This document shows positions 38,401 through 45,957 of a stretch of DNA of 64,000 bases, in pieces; the first letter of the stretch is position 1; every line of letters begins with the position of its first letter. This DNA is from a virus: the IMG/VR virus record IMGVR_UViG_3300042483_000529, positions 1-64,000 of that record; one strand, written 5' to 3'. The notes under the pieces are model-generated. The model saw only the letters and a list, made by a program, of their open reading frames with translations, was not told the DNA's origin and did no database searches. The translations under genes were made by a program, and so were the position numbers.

Positions 38401-38608
38401 GCCTCCAATGCTTGTCGATGACTTTGTTGTAGGTGAGATGCTCTACAGTAAGTCAAATGGCGCTCCTCTTGGAATAATTAAAGCAATCAGACCGACTACT
38501 TCTCGTAATGGCACTCAGGGGCTAGCGTTCCTATACACATCGCCTGACGGTACCGAAAACCAGGTTGCTTACGCTTTAGGTACGGAAGTAACACCAAAAA
38601 AAGTTTAG
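35498..38608 (+). CDS. Large virion-module protein, 5' part of a probable frameshift fusion
   Basis: 1036 residues from ATG 35498 (CAGAGGA upstream). N-terminal FWRIQPRDDEGQWIEMG leads a compact domain (about 1-110), followed by charged low-complexity linkers, a Pro/Glu-rich stretch near 455-500, a helical middle and a beta-rich C-terminal domain (YTNNVGQTSIVKV, DNVIVTDANGRKIRINAIKL). No known domain is certain. Its last codons are CCA AAA AAA GTT TAG, a slippery context. It lies between portal and protease, so it is probably a minor head or injected protein. Confidence 0.75.
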   Translation: MLDGKNPEFEPIISSIGFNDGANKGFWRIQPRDDEGQWIEMGADVLFRFRTGSGNLVVATERGVYVGPGGRPGMARVLISKDTESGLKAGVYQVESRNLQQFKAIIPNAKSKAGAPAARKDKFGKPVRTLEDSKLPALQDLLSGSQEITEEDRRLAQGDLTPEEREAEQDGRQKSPVADLPAGFESENPEEVKKLLRESGVDPDEFDKNTSPSFEQDPELAKKAQEATKGQLLRKEKPTAYGRGNTKDFSELPDGTVLDEYQRAQFYPSLDSYTGPFGPVWRQIIKKDGKWFLRGKDGKPKGAALKRADLIARLNSGTLADTGAGSKIDENGNQVAAWADEVGQLTPSEIANSDPADDVVKDLMADVAFDGDTTPDLDSVLKKQEALISFRETAKTQKVPFDLDRGDIVLGEDGSEKTILDVELGNAATGVPAKVRVQNSDGSIEELSVSMRDKLNIATGRRGQIKRPQAPASRPEAPTPEVTAPEAPRVDPETVEPGEMAPEDGLTVVMTPDGLAPANFPPEDRLDDGSNFDLPTLTDEELAAARGMSLSPLLDPDGTPAKYVDENGNLVDAEDPFAMLAALAKAFPNAKFAPDGSLILHRQVDTKSGKIFELRASNSGKRAIVYSFRFYNPANPEDYVEYQHKDDRHSVTALFSEANGPEGLLDRLLGRVDRKGKNWGLPENFKFGNTRYQKSDSLFKRSRWFRSGTGDRKKMEEIGDNAVRLAQGRAAVLEKETKRIKNSAIPSLWEAFDELFKSGPTSEERDVELKDMFYQTLYGVFGRIPLGEKSHANARKAIRSEFRRKFPTASKKMERAFNGYVTSASERMRGIYRGTDPQVRSIRYASKDRTRTIERGMTVEYTNNVGQTSIVKVTDLVENTTSNPNDRDSYDYGDNVIVTDANGRKIRINAIKLKIMLSQGTPLTAYRPNLLGEELRQARIDSGLAEAPSTSRPRRIPGAGTVISDPAPPPMLVDDFVVGEMLYSKSNGAPLGIIKAIRPTTSRNGTQGLAFLYTSPDGTENQVAYALGTEVTPKKV

Positions 38609-38623
38609 GCCCCTCTCAGGGGC
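38596..38623 (+). promoter_or_regulatory. Probable -1 programmed frameshift signal
   Basis: A7 (38596-38602) reads A-AAA-AAA in the zero frame. After 6 nt comes a hairpin GCCCCT-CTC-AGGGGC (38609-38614 with 38618-38623). The zero-frame stop is at 38606. The -1 frame stays open for over 700 codons. Confidence 0.7.
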
Positions 38624-40755
38624 TCATCTCATTCAGAGAAGTACAAGTAAATCCTGACTCGGACGTCGAGTTTGATTTACCTGATTGGGAAGACGTCCCT
38701 TCTGAAGTTAGAGCCCTACCAAATGCAGTCATCCCTGAGTTTATAGATTCTAAAGCTGTAAGGGCCCTACCAGAGTTTGCAAACTTAAGTAGATATGGTG
38801 GAGCTACTTATGAAGCTAACCTAGAAGCAGCTGCAAAAAGAGCATACCTACTGCGCGATGAGATGCACCGAAGAGCGATGCAAATCTCGAGTTTCCCGGC
38901 TAGAGACCTTCTTGGCACCGGTTATCAGCTAGATAAAAACTCTATTTCCCTAGGCGAAGAAGTTCCAGCCTCTAGCATTTCAATCCTAAGAAATGCGGCG
39001 TTTGACTCGCAAGACTTAAGTTTTGCTCGCGCTGTGGTAAAAATTGCTGGAGCAAAAAATCCCAGTTCAAATTTTTACAATGAGCAATTTGAAAAAAGTT
39101 TAGCGTTTTTTGTCCAGTTCCTTAGGTCAGACGACCCGAATCTCACGATTGACGAAACTGTAGACGGTATCCTTGAGCGAGGGGTAAAATTTACACCTAG
39201 TTCGGGCTCGGAGAGTGTTTCGCCTTTTGGATCCATTCGAGTGCCTTTCAAGGTTACAAGAACTGAACAAACTAAAAACGGGTTCATAACTCCTTCGGTA
39301 GATATGTCTCCTTATAGGGCTTCTGTAGGAGTTTTAAATAATTTTTATTCAAATAATTTAACTCCAACCGGCCTCAGGCCTGAAAAGACTTCGTTAGTCA
39401 TTAGCGCAACTAACGAATTGGCCTCAGCTGAGTACACAAGAGTAACTACTTTGGTTAAAAAAGACGGCTTCTCGGGGGTTCAGGGAGTCAACATAGCTAC
39501 AAACACGTACGGCAACGTTGTGCCTATGACTAATGAAAATGAATCTCTAGACCTTATAGCGTCTACAGTCACAAATAATACGATTATTATCAACCACGAA
39601 AGCGCTTCTAAAACACCGTCTGCTTTCAGGATAGATCCTATAGTTGAGACAGTTCTACATGAGTACGGCCACACAGTTGAAAGCAATGTTTTGGGCGTCA
39701 CCTGGGGGTGGAGCAACAACTCAAGCACTGAAGCCTATGCTGAAGTCAAGGCTAGAAAAGTTTCAGAGTACGGTGAAAACAACATTCGTGAGCACTTTGC
39801 CGAAAGTTTTGCTAAGTACCTGGGCTCAGGGCAGGCTTCTAAAGAATTTAGAGATTTCTTAGAAAACCAAGTTGGAATAAAAGAACTAAGCTTAGAGACC
39901 CTTTTGCCAAAAATTTTCCAAAATGATAATTTTGTAGACGGACTAGAAAAATACTTAAACGAAAACGCGGATTTGGGCGGGTACACCGTAAAGATGACTT
40001 CAAAGGGTAATAACACAAAAAATGCAGATCTAAGGACCCTATTAAATAGAAAAGGAAGTAGTAGGCATCTTGGCGTAACTCTATCGTGGGAGGCAAGCGT
40101 ACTAGATTCCCAGGGTCGGGATACTGGAGGATCTGGAATGTCTAGAGCTCTAAAAGTAGATCCAAATACTGGCGAAATTACAGTCAGCCATCTATCTTTT
40201 AAGCTTGGTGACAGCGTTCAAGGTCTCGGCCTGGGGGAAAAGATCACAAAAGCAGCGGTAGAATACTATAAATCTATAGGAGCAGACAGAATAAAAACAT
40301 CTGCAGCTGCCACCGATAGCTACCCAAACGGCGCTTACATGTGGGCTCTTCAAGGGTTTGATTTTGCAGATTCAGCAGAAAGAGATATGTATCACAAGAG
40401 GGTTAAGCTTGCTTATGCTGCTTTAAGCGAATATGCTGCAGATAGCGAAAGATACAATTCTATGGACTTTATGGAAGTCAGCAGAGAAATTGCACGAAAA
40501 ACAAACTCTGACCAAACCTCGCTGCTACAGCTAATCGCTGAACTAAGAAGAAACGGTTGGGTAATCAGTAATGATCTTCTCAACCAACTAAAGTCAATAG
40601 CGGACAAAAACGGAGTAGAAGTTACAGCTAAACTTATTGCAGAAATAGGCAGAGGCAATAAAAAAGACAAGGGAAAGAAGTTTTCTACCCTTGGTAGGCA
40701 CATTATGGTGGCTACTGCGAGAGGCTGGAGTGCAGTTATGGAGCTGAAGAATTGA
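38602..40755 (+). CDS. Zincin plus GNAT extension reached by -1 frameshift
   Basis: 717 codons in the -1 frame of the preceding gene. The first 87 codons (38602-38862) contain no ATG, GTG or TTG, and the first ATG (38863) has no ribosome binding site, so fusion to the upstream protein (total 1752 residues) is the simplest reading. Domains: a helical region, then a zincin with HEYGH (39658-39672) and a later EHFAESF (39790 onward) offering a third Zn ligand, then a GNAT-like domain with VQGLGLGEKI (about 40214-40245). The end is basic and helical. A virion-carried or injected effector is possible. Confidence 0.72.
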   Translation, partial: SLGPSQGLISFREVQVNPDSDVEFDLPDWEDVPSEVRALPNAVIPEFIDSKAVRALPEFANLSRYGGATYEANLEAAAKRAYLLRDEMHRRAMQISSFPARDLLGTGYQLDKNSISLGEEVPASSISILRNAAFDSQDLSFARAVVKIAGAKNPSSNFYNEQFEKSLAFFVQFLRSDDPNLTIDETVDGILERGVKFTPSSGSESVSPFGSIRVPFKVTRTEQTKNGFITPSVDMSPYRASVGVLNNFYSNNLTPTGLRPEKTSLVISATNELASAEYTRVTTLVKKDGFSGVQGVNIATNTYGNVVPMTNENESLDLIASTVTNNTIIINHESASKTPSAFRIDPIVETVLHEYGHTVESNVLGVTWGWSNNSSTEAYAEVKARKVSEYGENNIREHFAESFAKYLGSGQASKEFRDFLENQVGIKELSLETLLPKIFQNDNFVDGLEKYLNENADLGGYTVKMTSKGNNTKNADLRTLLNRKGSSRHLGVTLSWEASVLDSQGRDTGGSGMSRALKVDPNTGEITVSHLSFKLGDSVQGLGLGEKITKAAVEYYKSIGADRIKTSAAATDSYPNGAYMWALQGFDFADSAERDMYHKRVKLAYAALSEYAADSERYNSMDFMEVSREIARKTNSDQTSLLQLIAELRRNGWVISNDLLNQLKSIADKNGVEVTAKLIAEIGRGNKKDKGKKFSTLGRHIMVATARGWSAVMELKN

Positions 40756-41102
40756 ACGAATTAAGCGAATATAGAGACTTATACTTTAATTTTATATCGA
40801 CTAGGCAGCTACCAGACGATATTGAAGAGTGGCCCGAGGCAGATCAAGAAGAGTTTTATGCCCTGTCAGATGAGCTCTCTGCTAAGTACCGTAAGGCAGA
40901 AGAGGAGCGTCTAGCACGTCCTCTAGATAAGCAAGAGCCTGAAGGCTTCTACATGATAAACATCACCCTAGAGACTGATGACGGTCCTATATATCAGAAG
41001 CTGGACATCAGGACCTTACCGCTAGAAAAGCTCTCGTCGCTGTGCGCTACTTTCCCCCAGTACAACGACTACTACTTTAAAAAAGCACTAAACATACAAT
41101 AA
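40752..41102 (+). CDS. Hypothetical protein (TTG start)
   Basis: 116 residues from TTG 40752, which overlaps the stop of the preceding gene (ATTGA). Acidic, helical, with EEWPEADQEEFYALSDEL and a C-terminal LSSLCATFPQYNDYYF. Nothing identifies a function. Confidence 0.55.
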   Translation: MNELSEYRDLYFNFISTRQLPDDIEEWPEADQEEFYALSDELSAKYRKAEEERLARPLDKQEPEGFYMINITLETDDGPIYQKLDIRTLPLEKLSSLCATFPQYNDYYFKKALNIQ

Positions 41103-41110
41103 TTAATAGT

Positions 41111-41120
41111 ATGATAAACT
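41111..41120 (+). promoter_or_regulatory. Late-type element, variant TATGATAAACT
   Basis: TAAACT at 41115-41120 preceded by TGA, about 46 nt before ATG 41167. A weaker variant of the TAGGGTAAAAT element. Confidence 0.4.
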
Positions 41121-41166
41121 TATAGCTAGATCCAACTAGCTAGTAGAGAAATAGGATCAGGACATT

Positions 41167-41565
41167 ATGGCTGAAGAGCAAACTTTCAACGTCTCTCTCG
41201 AACCCACTATTTACTTCTATGTAAATAAAGACAGCGGGGAGGTCGAGTACGTATCTATGTATACCATCTTTGGTAACACTGTCCGCGCTAAAGGCGAAAA
41301 ATGGACCATGGGTACCAGAGACATGCTAGCAAAATACTACTCCCCTGACTACGAAATCTGGTCTTACGACTGGTCTAACGAAGACGACACTCCTGGCAGC
41401 GGATCTGCAGACCCAGACGACGAAGACAGCTGGGAAATAGACTTAGTCCAAGACTGGGCTAGAGGCGAAGACTTGACCAGAGCTGACCTAGAGGAAACCT
41501 GCAAGCTGGTCAACTCTGGAGAGTACATGAGCGCCGAAGAAGCCGAAAGCATTCCAGGAGAATAA
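41167..41565 (+). CDS. Acidic hypothetical protein
   Basis: 132 residues with AGGATCAGGAC before ATG. Beta-rich N-terminal 60 residues, then a highly acidic segment (SGSADPDDEDSWEIDL) and a helix. It precedes the protease by 2 nt. It could be a scaffold helper or decoration protein, but no evidence decides. Confidence 0.6.
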   Translation: MAEEQTFNVSLEPTIYFYVNKDSGEVEYVSMYTIFGNTVRAKGEKWTMGTRDMLAKYYSPDYEIWSYDWSNEDDTPGSGSADPDDEDSWEIDLVQDWARGEDLTRADLEETCKLVNSGEYMSAEEAESIPGE

Positions 41566-41567
41566 AT

Positions 41568-44500
41568 ATGTCCGATGCTCGTATGTATACAATCCCAGGT
41601 GGAGTTCAGGCCGAAGCAAAAAAAGCTCTTGCATGGCGTAAAGAGTACAAGCGCGGTGGTACACCTGTTGGATTGAATACTGCACGCACTCTTGCTAAGG
41701 GCGGACAGATTGGCATTGAGAAAATTCGTCACATTGCTAAATACTTCCCTCGTCACGAAGTTGATAAAAAGGGTAAGGGCTGGGCACCAGGCGAAGACAA
41801 GTTTCCTTCTAACGGTCGTATTGCATGGGCACTCTGGGGCGGAGACGCTGGACAGCGTTGGGCATCTGCAATTGTAGAACGTGTAAATAAAAAAGAATCT
41901 ACCACTGCTTCTGCTGGCATATACGGTGTAGAAGATTTACAGCCAGAGAGCGAATTAAACGCTTTCAAAATGGCGCATGAATTAGACCCGAACGTTGGTC
42001 CAGAGTTTATGTGCCGAGTTCGTCTAGACAACTCTGGAATCGACAGACTATACAAAATAGACATTGATGGTCAGATTTATGTCTGGGATGGTTCCGTTTG
42101 GGACAACATGGGAGACGTCGATGGAGATGTCTATCTCTATGACTCAGAGCTAGATAATCCAGACGATTTAGTAAAGAAGACCCATGTTTTGGTGGACCCT
42201 TCTTCTGCTGTAGTTATCTCTGCATTCCTACAAGAGCGCCCTTTCACTCCAGTACTTCTAGAGGAGATTGACCCTGAGGAAACTCAGATGATGTACGACG
42301 CTCTAGCTGAAGAAGATTTTGACTTCATAGACAGAGTTATAACTTCTGCCGGTGTCCCTCTTTCAGGGGAAGGCGACGGTGTCTACACCGAAGACGAGCG
42401 TTCAGAGAATGCATCAAAGCAGGTAAGAGACGCTACTGGAAGATTTGCTACTGTAGGTCAGAGAGTGGCCGTGGGCGGAGACATACAAAGAGGCTCTGGA
42501 ACTATAACCAAACTAGACGCAAAAAATGGGTTAGTCGACGTTAAACTAGACAGTGGAAAAACTGTAACTATTGATAGCAAATTCAGCCAGCCACTAAAAA
42601 ATATCCCTGGCCCTATAGCAACACCTAAACTTCAAGATGTACCTTTAGATTTGTCCGGCATAATTGGGGAACCTAGAACACCAATTAATATGCCAAAGGC
42701 ACACCTTCCGGGCTCGCTGCCCCCTATGACTTCAGACGAGCTTCAACTTATGCTTGACGACTTTCCTAGTTATGTCAGACGCATGCGTCAGTCCTACAAA
42801 CCTTACGATAAGGCGGACAAAGATAGGGTGCAAAAGAGATGGGGCTCAGACGTAGCTCAAGAGGCGTCTATATTAGCTTCGGCTGAGAAAGAGGAAGCTC
42901 TAACCCCAGAGACTACAGATGTTCCTGCTAAATACTTAGCCATAGTATCTCCAGACGACCTTGAAGCGGTTATGGACTTAGTAGCAATAGTACCTGCGTC
43001 TAAATCATCTACCGAGCCTACTACTTATGTCAGAGAAGACGAGAAGTGGGTACCAAATCCTCAAATTCTGCGCGATCTAAAGTCAGCTTCGCCACCACCG
43101 GTTGCAGCTCTAACTGACAAAGATATCTTGAACGATGTTCTCTTGCAGGTTGATGGCAAAGCTCCAGTTGTTGCAACTGGGTTGCCATTCTTCTTGTTCT
43201 GGGAAAAAGTTGTAGAGCCAATTCTGGCTGCTGGTGGACTAGACCGTAACCGAGGCAATGCCGAAGAACTTCGACGCTACTGGACATCCGGTAAGGGTGC
43301 TGCCAAGATCCGCTGGGGTACTCCCGGAGACTGGACCCGCTGCGTCCGCAACCTCTCTAAGTACATGGGCCCTCGTGCGAAGGGCTACTGCCAGCTTCGC
43401 CACAAGGATGCAACTGGTGTATACACCGGGAGCAAATTAAACCCTGGTAAGAAAGATAAGTCTTTTAGTACTTTGACTAACTTGTACGTTTCAGAAGAAG
43501 CGTTTGATGAGACTATGATTCAAAGATCTAGTCAATCAGCAGCAGCTAAAGATGCTCGAGAGAAAATTGGACTAGTTGCATCCATTAAAACTGGTAAAGG
43601 CTCAAGCTTCACAATTCCAATGCTAGTTCCAGAAGAAGTAGAGTCTGGAGACGGTAGGAAGTTCCGTAAGGGCTCTATCTCGCTGCGAGACCTGCCAGTC
43701 CCTCTACTTTGGCAGATAAAAACTGGATCAGGGCACGATGGCTCTGTAGTAGTTGGAAGAATTAACACCATAGAAAGAATTGAAGGCGGGCTAGGAAATG
43801 CGTCAGGAGTATTTGACGACGGCCCGTATGGAAAAGAAGCAGAGCGTCTTGTTAGAAACGGGTTCCTTCGCGGTGTATCCGTTGACCTAGATCAGTTTGA
43901 GGCAAAAGAAGATAAAAAGCCTAAATCTGAACTTGCAGATGGCGATGACGAGCAAGAAATCGGTAAAGACAAACTCACTATAAATAAGGCACGCGTAATG
44001 GCTGCTACAATTGTAGCTAAGCCGGCATTCCAAGAATGCTCTATTTTACTTAATGCCGAGGGGGATCAGGAGGAAAACATGACCCCACAAGATGGCGTAT
44101 ATGAAGAGTCTGTCACAGACTTTACTGACGTTGAGCCGCTACTAGCTTCAGGATTTCTAGACTCAGAGATACCTGTACTACCACCACAAGAGTGGTTTGA
44201 AGACCCTAAGCTAACTAAGCCAACCCCTCTAACTGTAGACCCAAGCGGTCGCATCTACGGACACATTGCAGCATGGCACGTAAACCACATTGGTATGCCT
44301 CGCTCAACTCGTCCACCGCGCTCTCGTAGCAAGTACGCATACTTCCACACTGGAGTAGTTAAGACTGATGCAGGCAAGGATGTTCCAGTTGGACAGCTAA
44401 CTCTTGCTGGCGGTCACGCAGACCTACACGCTAGCGCATCTCAGGCTGCTAAGCACTACGACGACACAGCTTCTGCAATCGCAGACGTACATGCCGGAGA

Positions 44501-45869
44501 AGATGAGTTTGGTATCTACGTATGCGGCTCACTGCGTCCAGATGCAAGCGAGATGCAGATCCGTGCACTACGTGCTTCTGCCCCTTCGGGTGACTGGAGA
44601 CCAATCAACGGCGCTCTAGAGCTTGTTGCAGTTTGTCAGGTTAACGTTCCAGGATTCCCTATCGCTCGTGCGCTAGTTGCCTCTGGAAAGATTATGGCTT
44701 TGGTTGCTGCTGGTGCTAACTACATGGCAATTCTTAAGAGTGAGCACGTAGAGCACTTTGCGACTAGGGCGCTTCTACTTTCGCAGCTTGCATCAACCTC
44801 TCCAGACCTTAAAGGCAGAGTTCGTACTGCTAAAAAAGCTGCTAGAGCATTTGCACTTGACTCGGCCACACGAAAAGCAGATGAGCTACGAGAAAGAGCT
44901 CTAGTTGCTTCTGCAATTACTGAGCTTGCTAAATTTACTGAAGAAGAAAGAGCAGAGCTGTCTGAAAAAGGTTTTGCTCTACCTGACGGTTCTTACCCTA
45001 TTCGAAACGAAGAAGATCTAAAGAACGCAATACGGGCTTATGGTAGAGCAGAGAAGTCAAAAAGAGCATCTGTTCGTAAGCACATCGTAAAGCGTGCTCG
45101 TGCTCTAAAAAAGCAATCATTGATCCCAGACAACTGGGCTAACGCTGGATCAGCGGAAGCCATGTCTATCGTTGCTTCAATGAGATCGAAGATCTCAGAG
45201 TTTGCCCTGCCAGAAGAAGAGATTACTGACGAAGATCTTGAAGAACTGATAGACGTTAAGGCAGAAGCTGACAAGCAGACTGAAGAAGAGATTAAGGCAG
45301 CTGAAGAAGTAAAAAAAGGTGAAGCCCCTACCGTAGATAGGGACGAAGATGGTCGTCCTAAGTATGTGTCAGGGGTAAATCAGCCTAGAGATGCTAAGGG
45401 TAAGTACCGCACAGTGTTGGCCCGCTTAAAGCAGGACTTAGGTGTTGCTGGACTATCTAGAGCCCTCAAAAAAGCAGAGCAAGCCGAAAACCTAGACTTT
45501 GCCGGAGATTACGCAAATTCAGTTGGAGCTAGCACCGAACTATTGGGAATGATAGACCGACTAGATTCAGGTGCCCTAAACGCTAGAGCCCTAGAAAACG
45601 TCAGATTGACAGCTGCAGAGCTTGGTAAGACAATTGCAAACCTGCCACTACCCTTTGGTAAAGAGGCAAGCAAGCTAAAATTTAGTGATTTGCCCACTGG
45701 GCTTAAAGACCTAATCGAACAAATGATTACGAGGGTCGAAGCCAAGATTGGTAAAGAGGACGCGGACATTGCCACGCAAAGCCTGAGGTCCTATATGTCC
45801 GGAGCGGACGTCTACTCTCAGGGTGAAGTTCAGTCTGAGATGAGCAAGCTACTCCGACTCCTTACCTAA
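41568..45869 (+). CDS. Giant capsid maturation protease-type polyprotein
   Basis: 1433 residues. Residues 1-110 (YTIPGGVQAEAKKALAWRKE, then HEVDKKGKGWAPGE and GRIAWALWGGDAG) form an N-terminal domain seen fused to phage head proteases. A Y-x-W-D-G-x-x-W unit lies near 163. A Trp/Arg-rich module follows at about 545-620. Next is an XkdF/prohead-protease-like domain (RKGSISLRDLPVPLLWQ, then GFLRGVSVDLDQFEA, about 690-800). A second protease-like domain (RIYGHIAAWHVNHIGM, then LTLAGGHADLHAS) is at about 890-1060, and a helical C-terminus follows. It is expected to process the procapsid. Confidence 0.82.
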   Translation: MSDARMYTIPGGVQAEAKKALAWRKEYKRGGTPVGLNTARTLAKGGQIGIEKIRHIAKYFPRHEVDKKGKGWAPGEDKFPSNGRIAWALWGGDAGQRWASAIVERVNKKESTTASAGIYGVEDLQPESELNAFKMAHELDPNVGPEFMCRVRLDNSGIDRLYKIDIDGQIYVWDGSVWDNMGDVDGDVYLYDSELDNPDDLVKKTHVLVDPSSAVVISAFLQERPFTPVLLEEIDPEETQMMYDALAEEDFDFIDRVITSAGVPLSGEGDGVYTEDERSENASKQVRDATGRFATVGQRVAVGGDIQRGSGTITKLDAKNGLVDVKLDSGKTVTIDSKFSQPLKNIPGPIATPKLQDVPLDLSGIIGEPRTPINMPKAHLPGSLPPMTSDELQLMLDDFPSYVRRMRQSYKPYDKADKDRVQKRWGSDVAQEASILASAEKEEALTPETTDVPAKYLAIVSPDDLEAVMDLVAIVPASKSSTEPTTYVREDEKWVPNPQILRDLKSASPPPVAALTDKDILNDVLLQVDGKAPVVATGLPFFLFWEKVVEPILAAGGLDRNRGNAEELRRYWTSGKGAAKIRWGTPGDWTRCVRNLSKYMGPRAKGYCQLRHKDATGVYTGSKLNPGKKDKSFSTLTNLYVSEEAFDETMIQRSSQSAAAKDAREKIGLVASIKTGKGSSFTIPMLVPEEVESGDGRKFRKGSISLRDLPVPLLWQIKTGSGHDGSVVVGRINTIERIEGGLGNASGVFDDGPYGKEAERLVRNGFLRGVSVDLDQFEAKEDKKPKSELADGDDEQEIGKDKLTINKARVMAATIVAKPAFQECSILLNAEGDQEENMTPQDGVYEESVTDFTDVEPLLASGFLDSEIPVLPPQEWFEDPKLTKPTPLTVDPSGRIYGHIAAWHVNHIGMPRSTRPPRSRSKYAYFHTGVVKTDAGKDVPVGQLTLAGGHADLHASASQAAKHYDDTASAIADVHAGEDEFGIYVCGSLRPDASEMQIRALRASAPSGDWRPINGALELVAVCQVNVPGFPIARALVASGKIMALVAAGANYMAILKSEHVEHFATRALLLSQLASTSPDLKGRVRTAKKAARAFALDSATRKADELRERALVASAITELAKFTEEERAELSEKGFALPDGSYPIRNEEDLKNAIRAYGRAEKSKRASVRKHIVKRARALKKQSLIPDNWANAGSAEAMSIVASMRSKISEFALPEEEITDEDLEELIDVKAEADKQTEEEIKAAEEVKKGEAPTVDRDEDGRPKYVSGVNQPRDAKGKYRTVLARLKQDLGVAGLSRALKKAEQAENLDFAGDYANSVGASTELLGMIDRLDSGALNARALENVRLTAAELGKTIANLPLPFGKEASKLKFSDLPTGLKDLIEQMITRVEAKIGKEDADIATQSLRSYMSGADVYSQGEVQSEMSKLLRLLT

Positions 45870-45874
45870 AAAGT

Positions 45875-45884
45875 AAGGTAAAAT
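45875..45884 (+). promoter_or_regulatory. Late-type element TAAGGTAAAAT
   Basis: TAAGGTAAAAT ends at 45884, about 73 nt before the capsid ATG 45958; no -35 box is seen. Confidence 0.5.
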
Positions 45885-45957
45885 TATACCTAGGTAGAGC
45901 GCCTCACGCCGACGTGTGTTGGGTCCCTCCACCTTGACTGATTAAACAGGACGTAAA

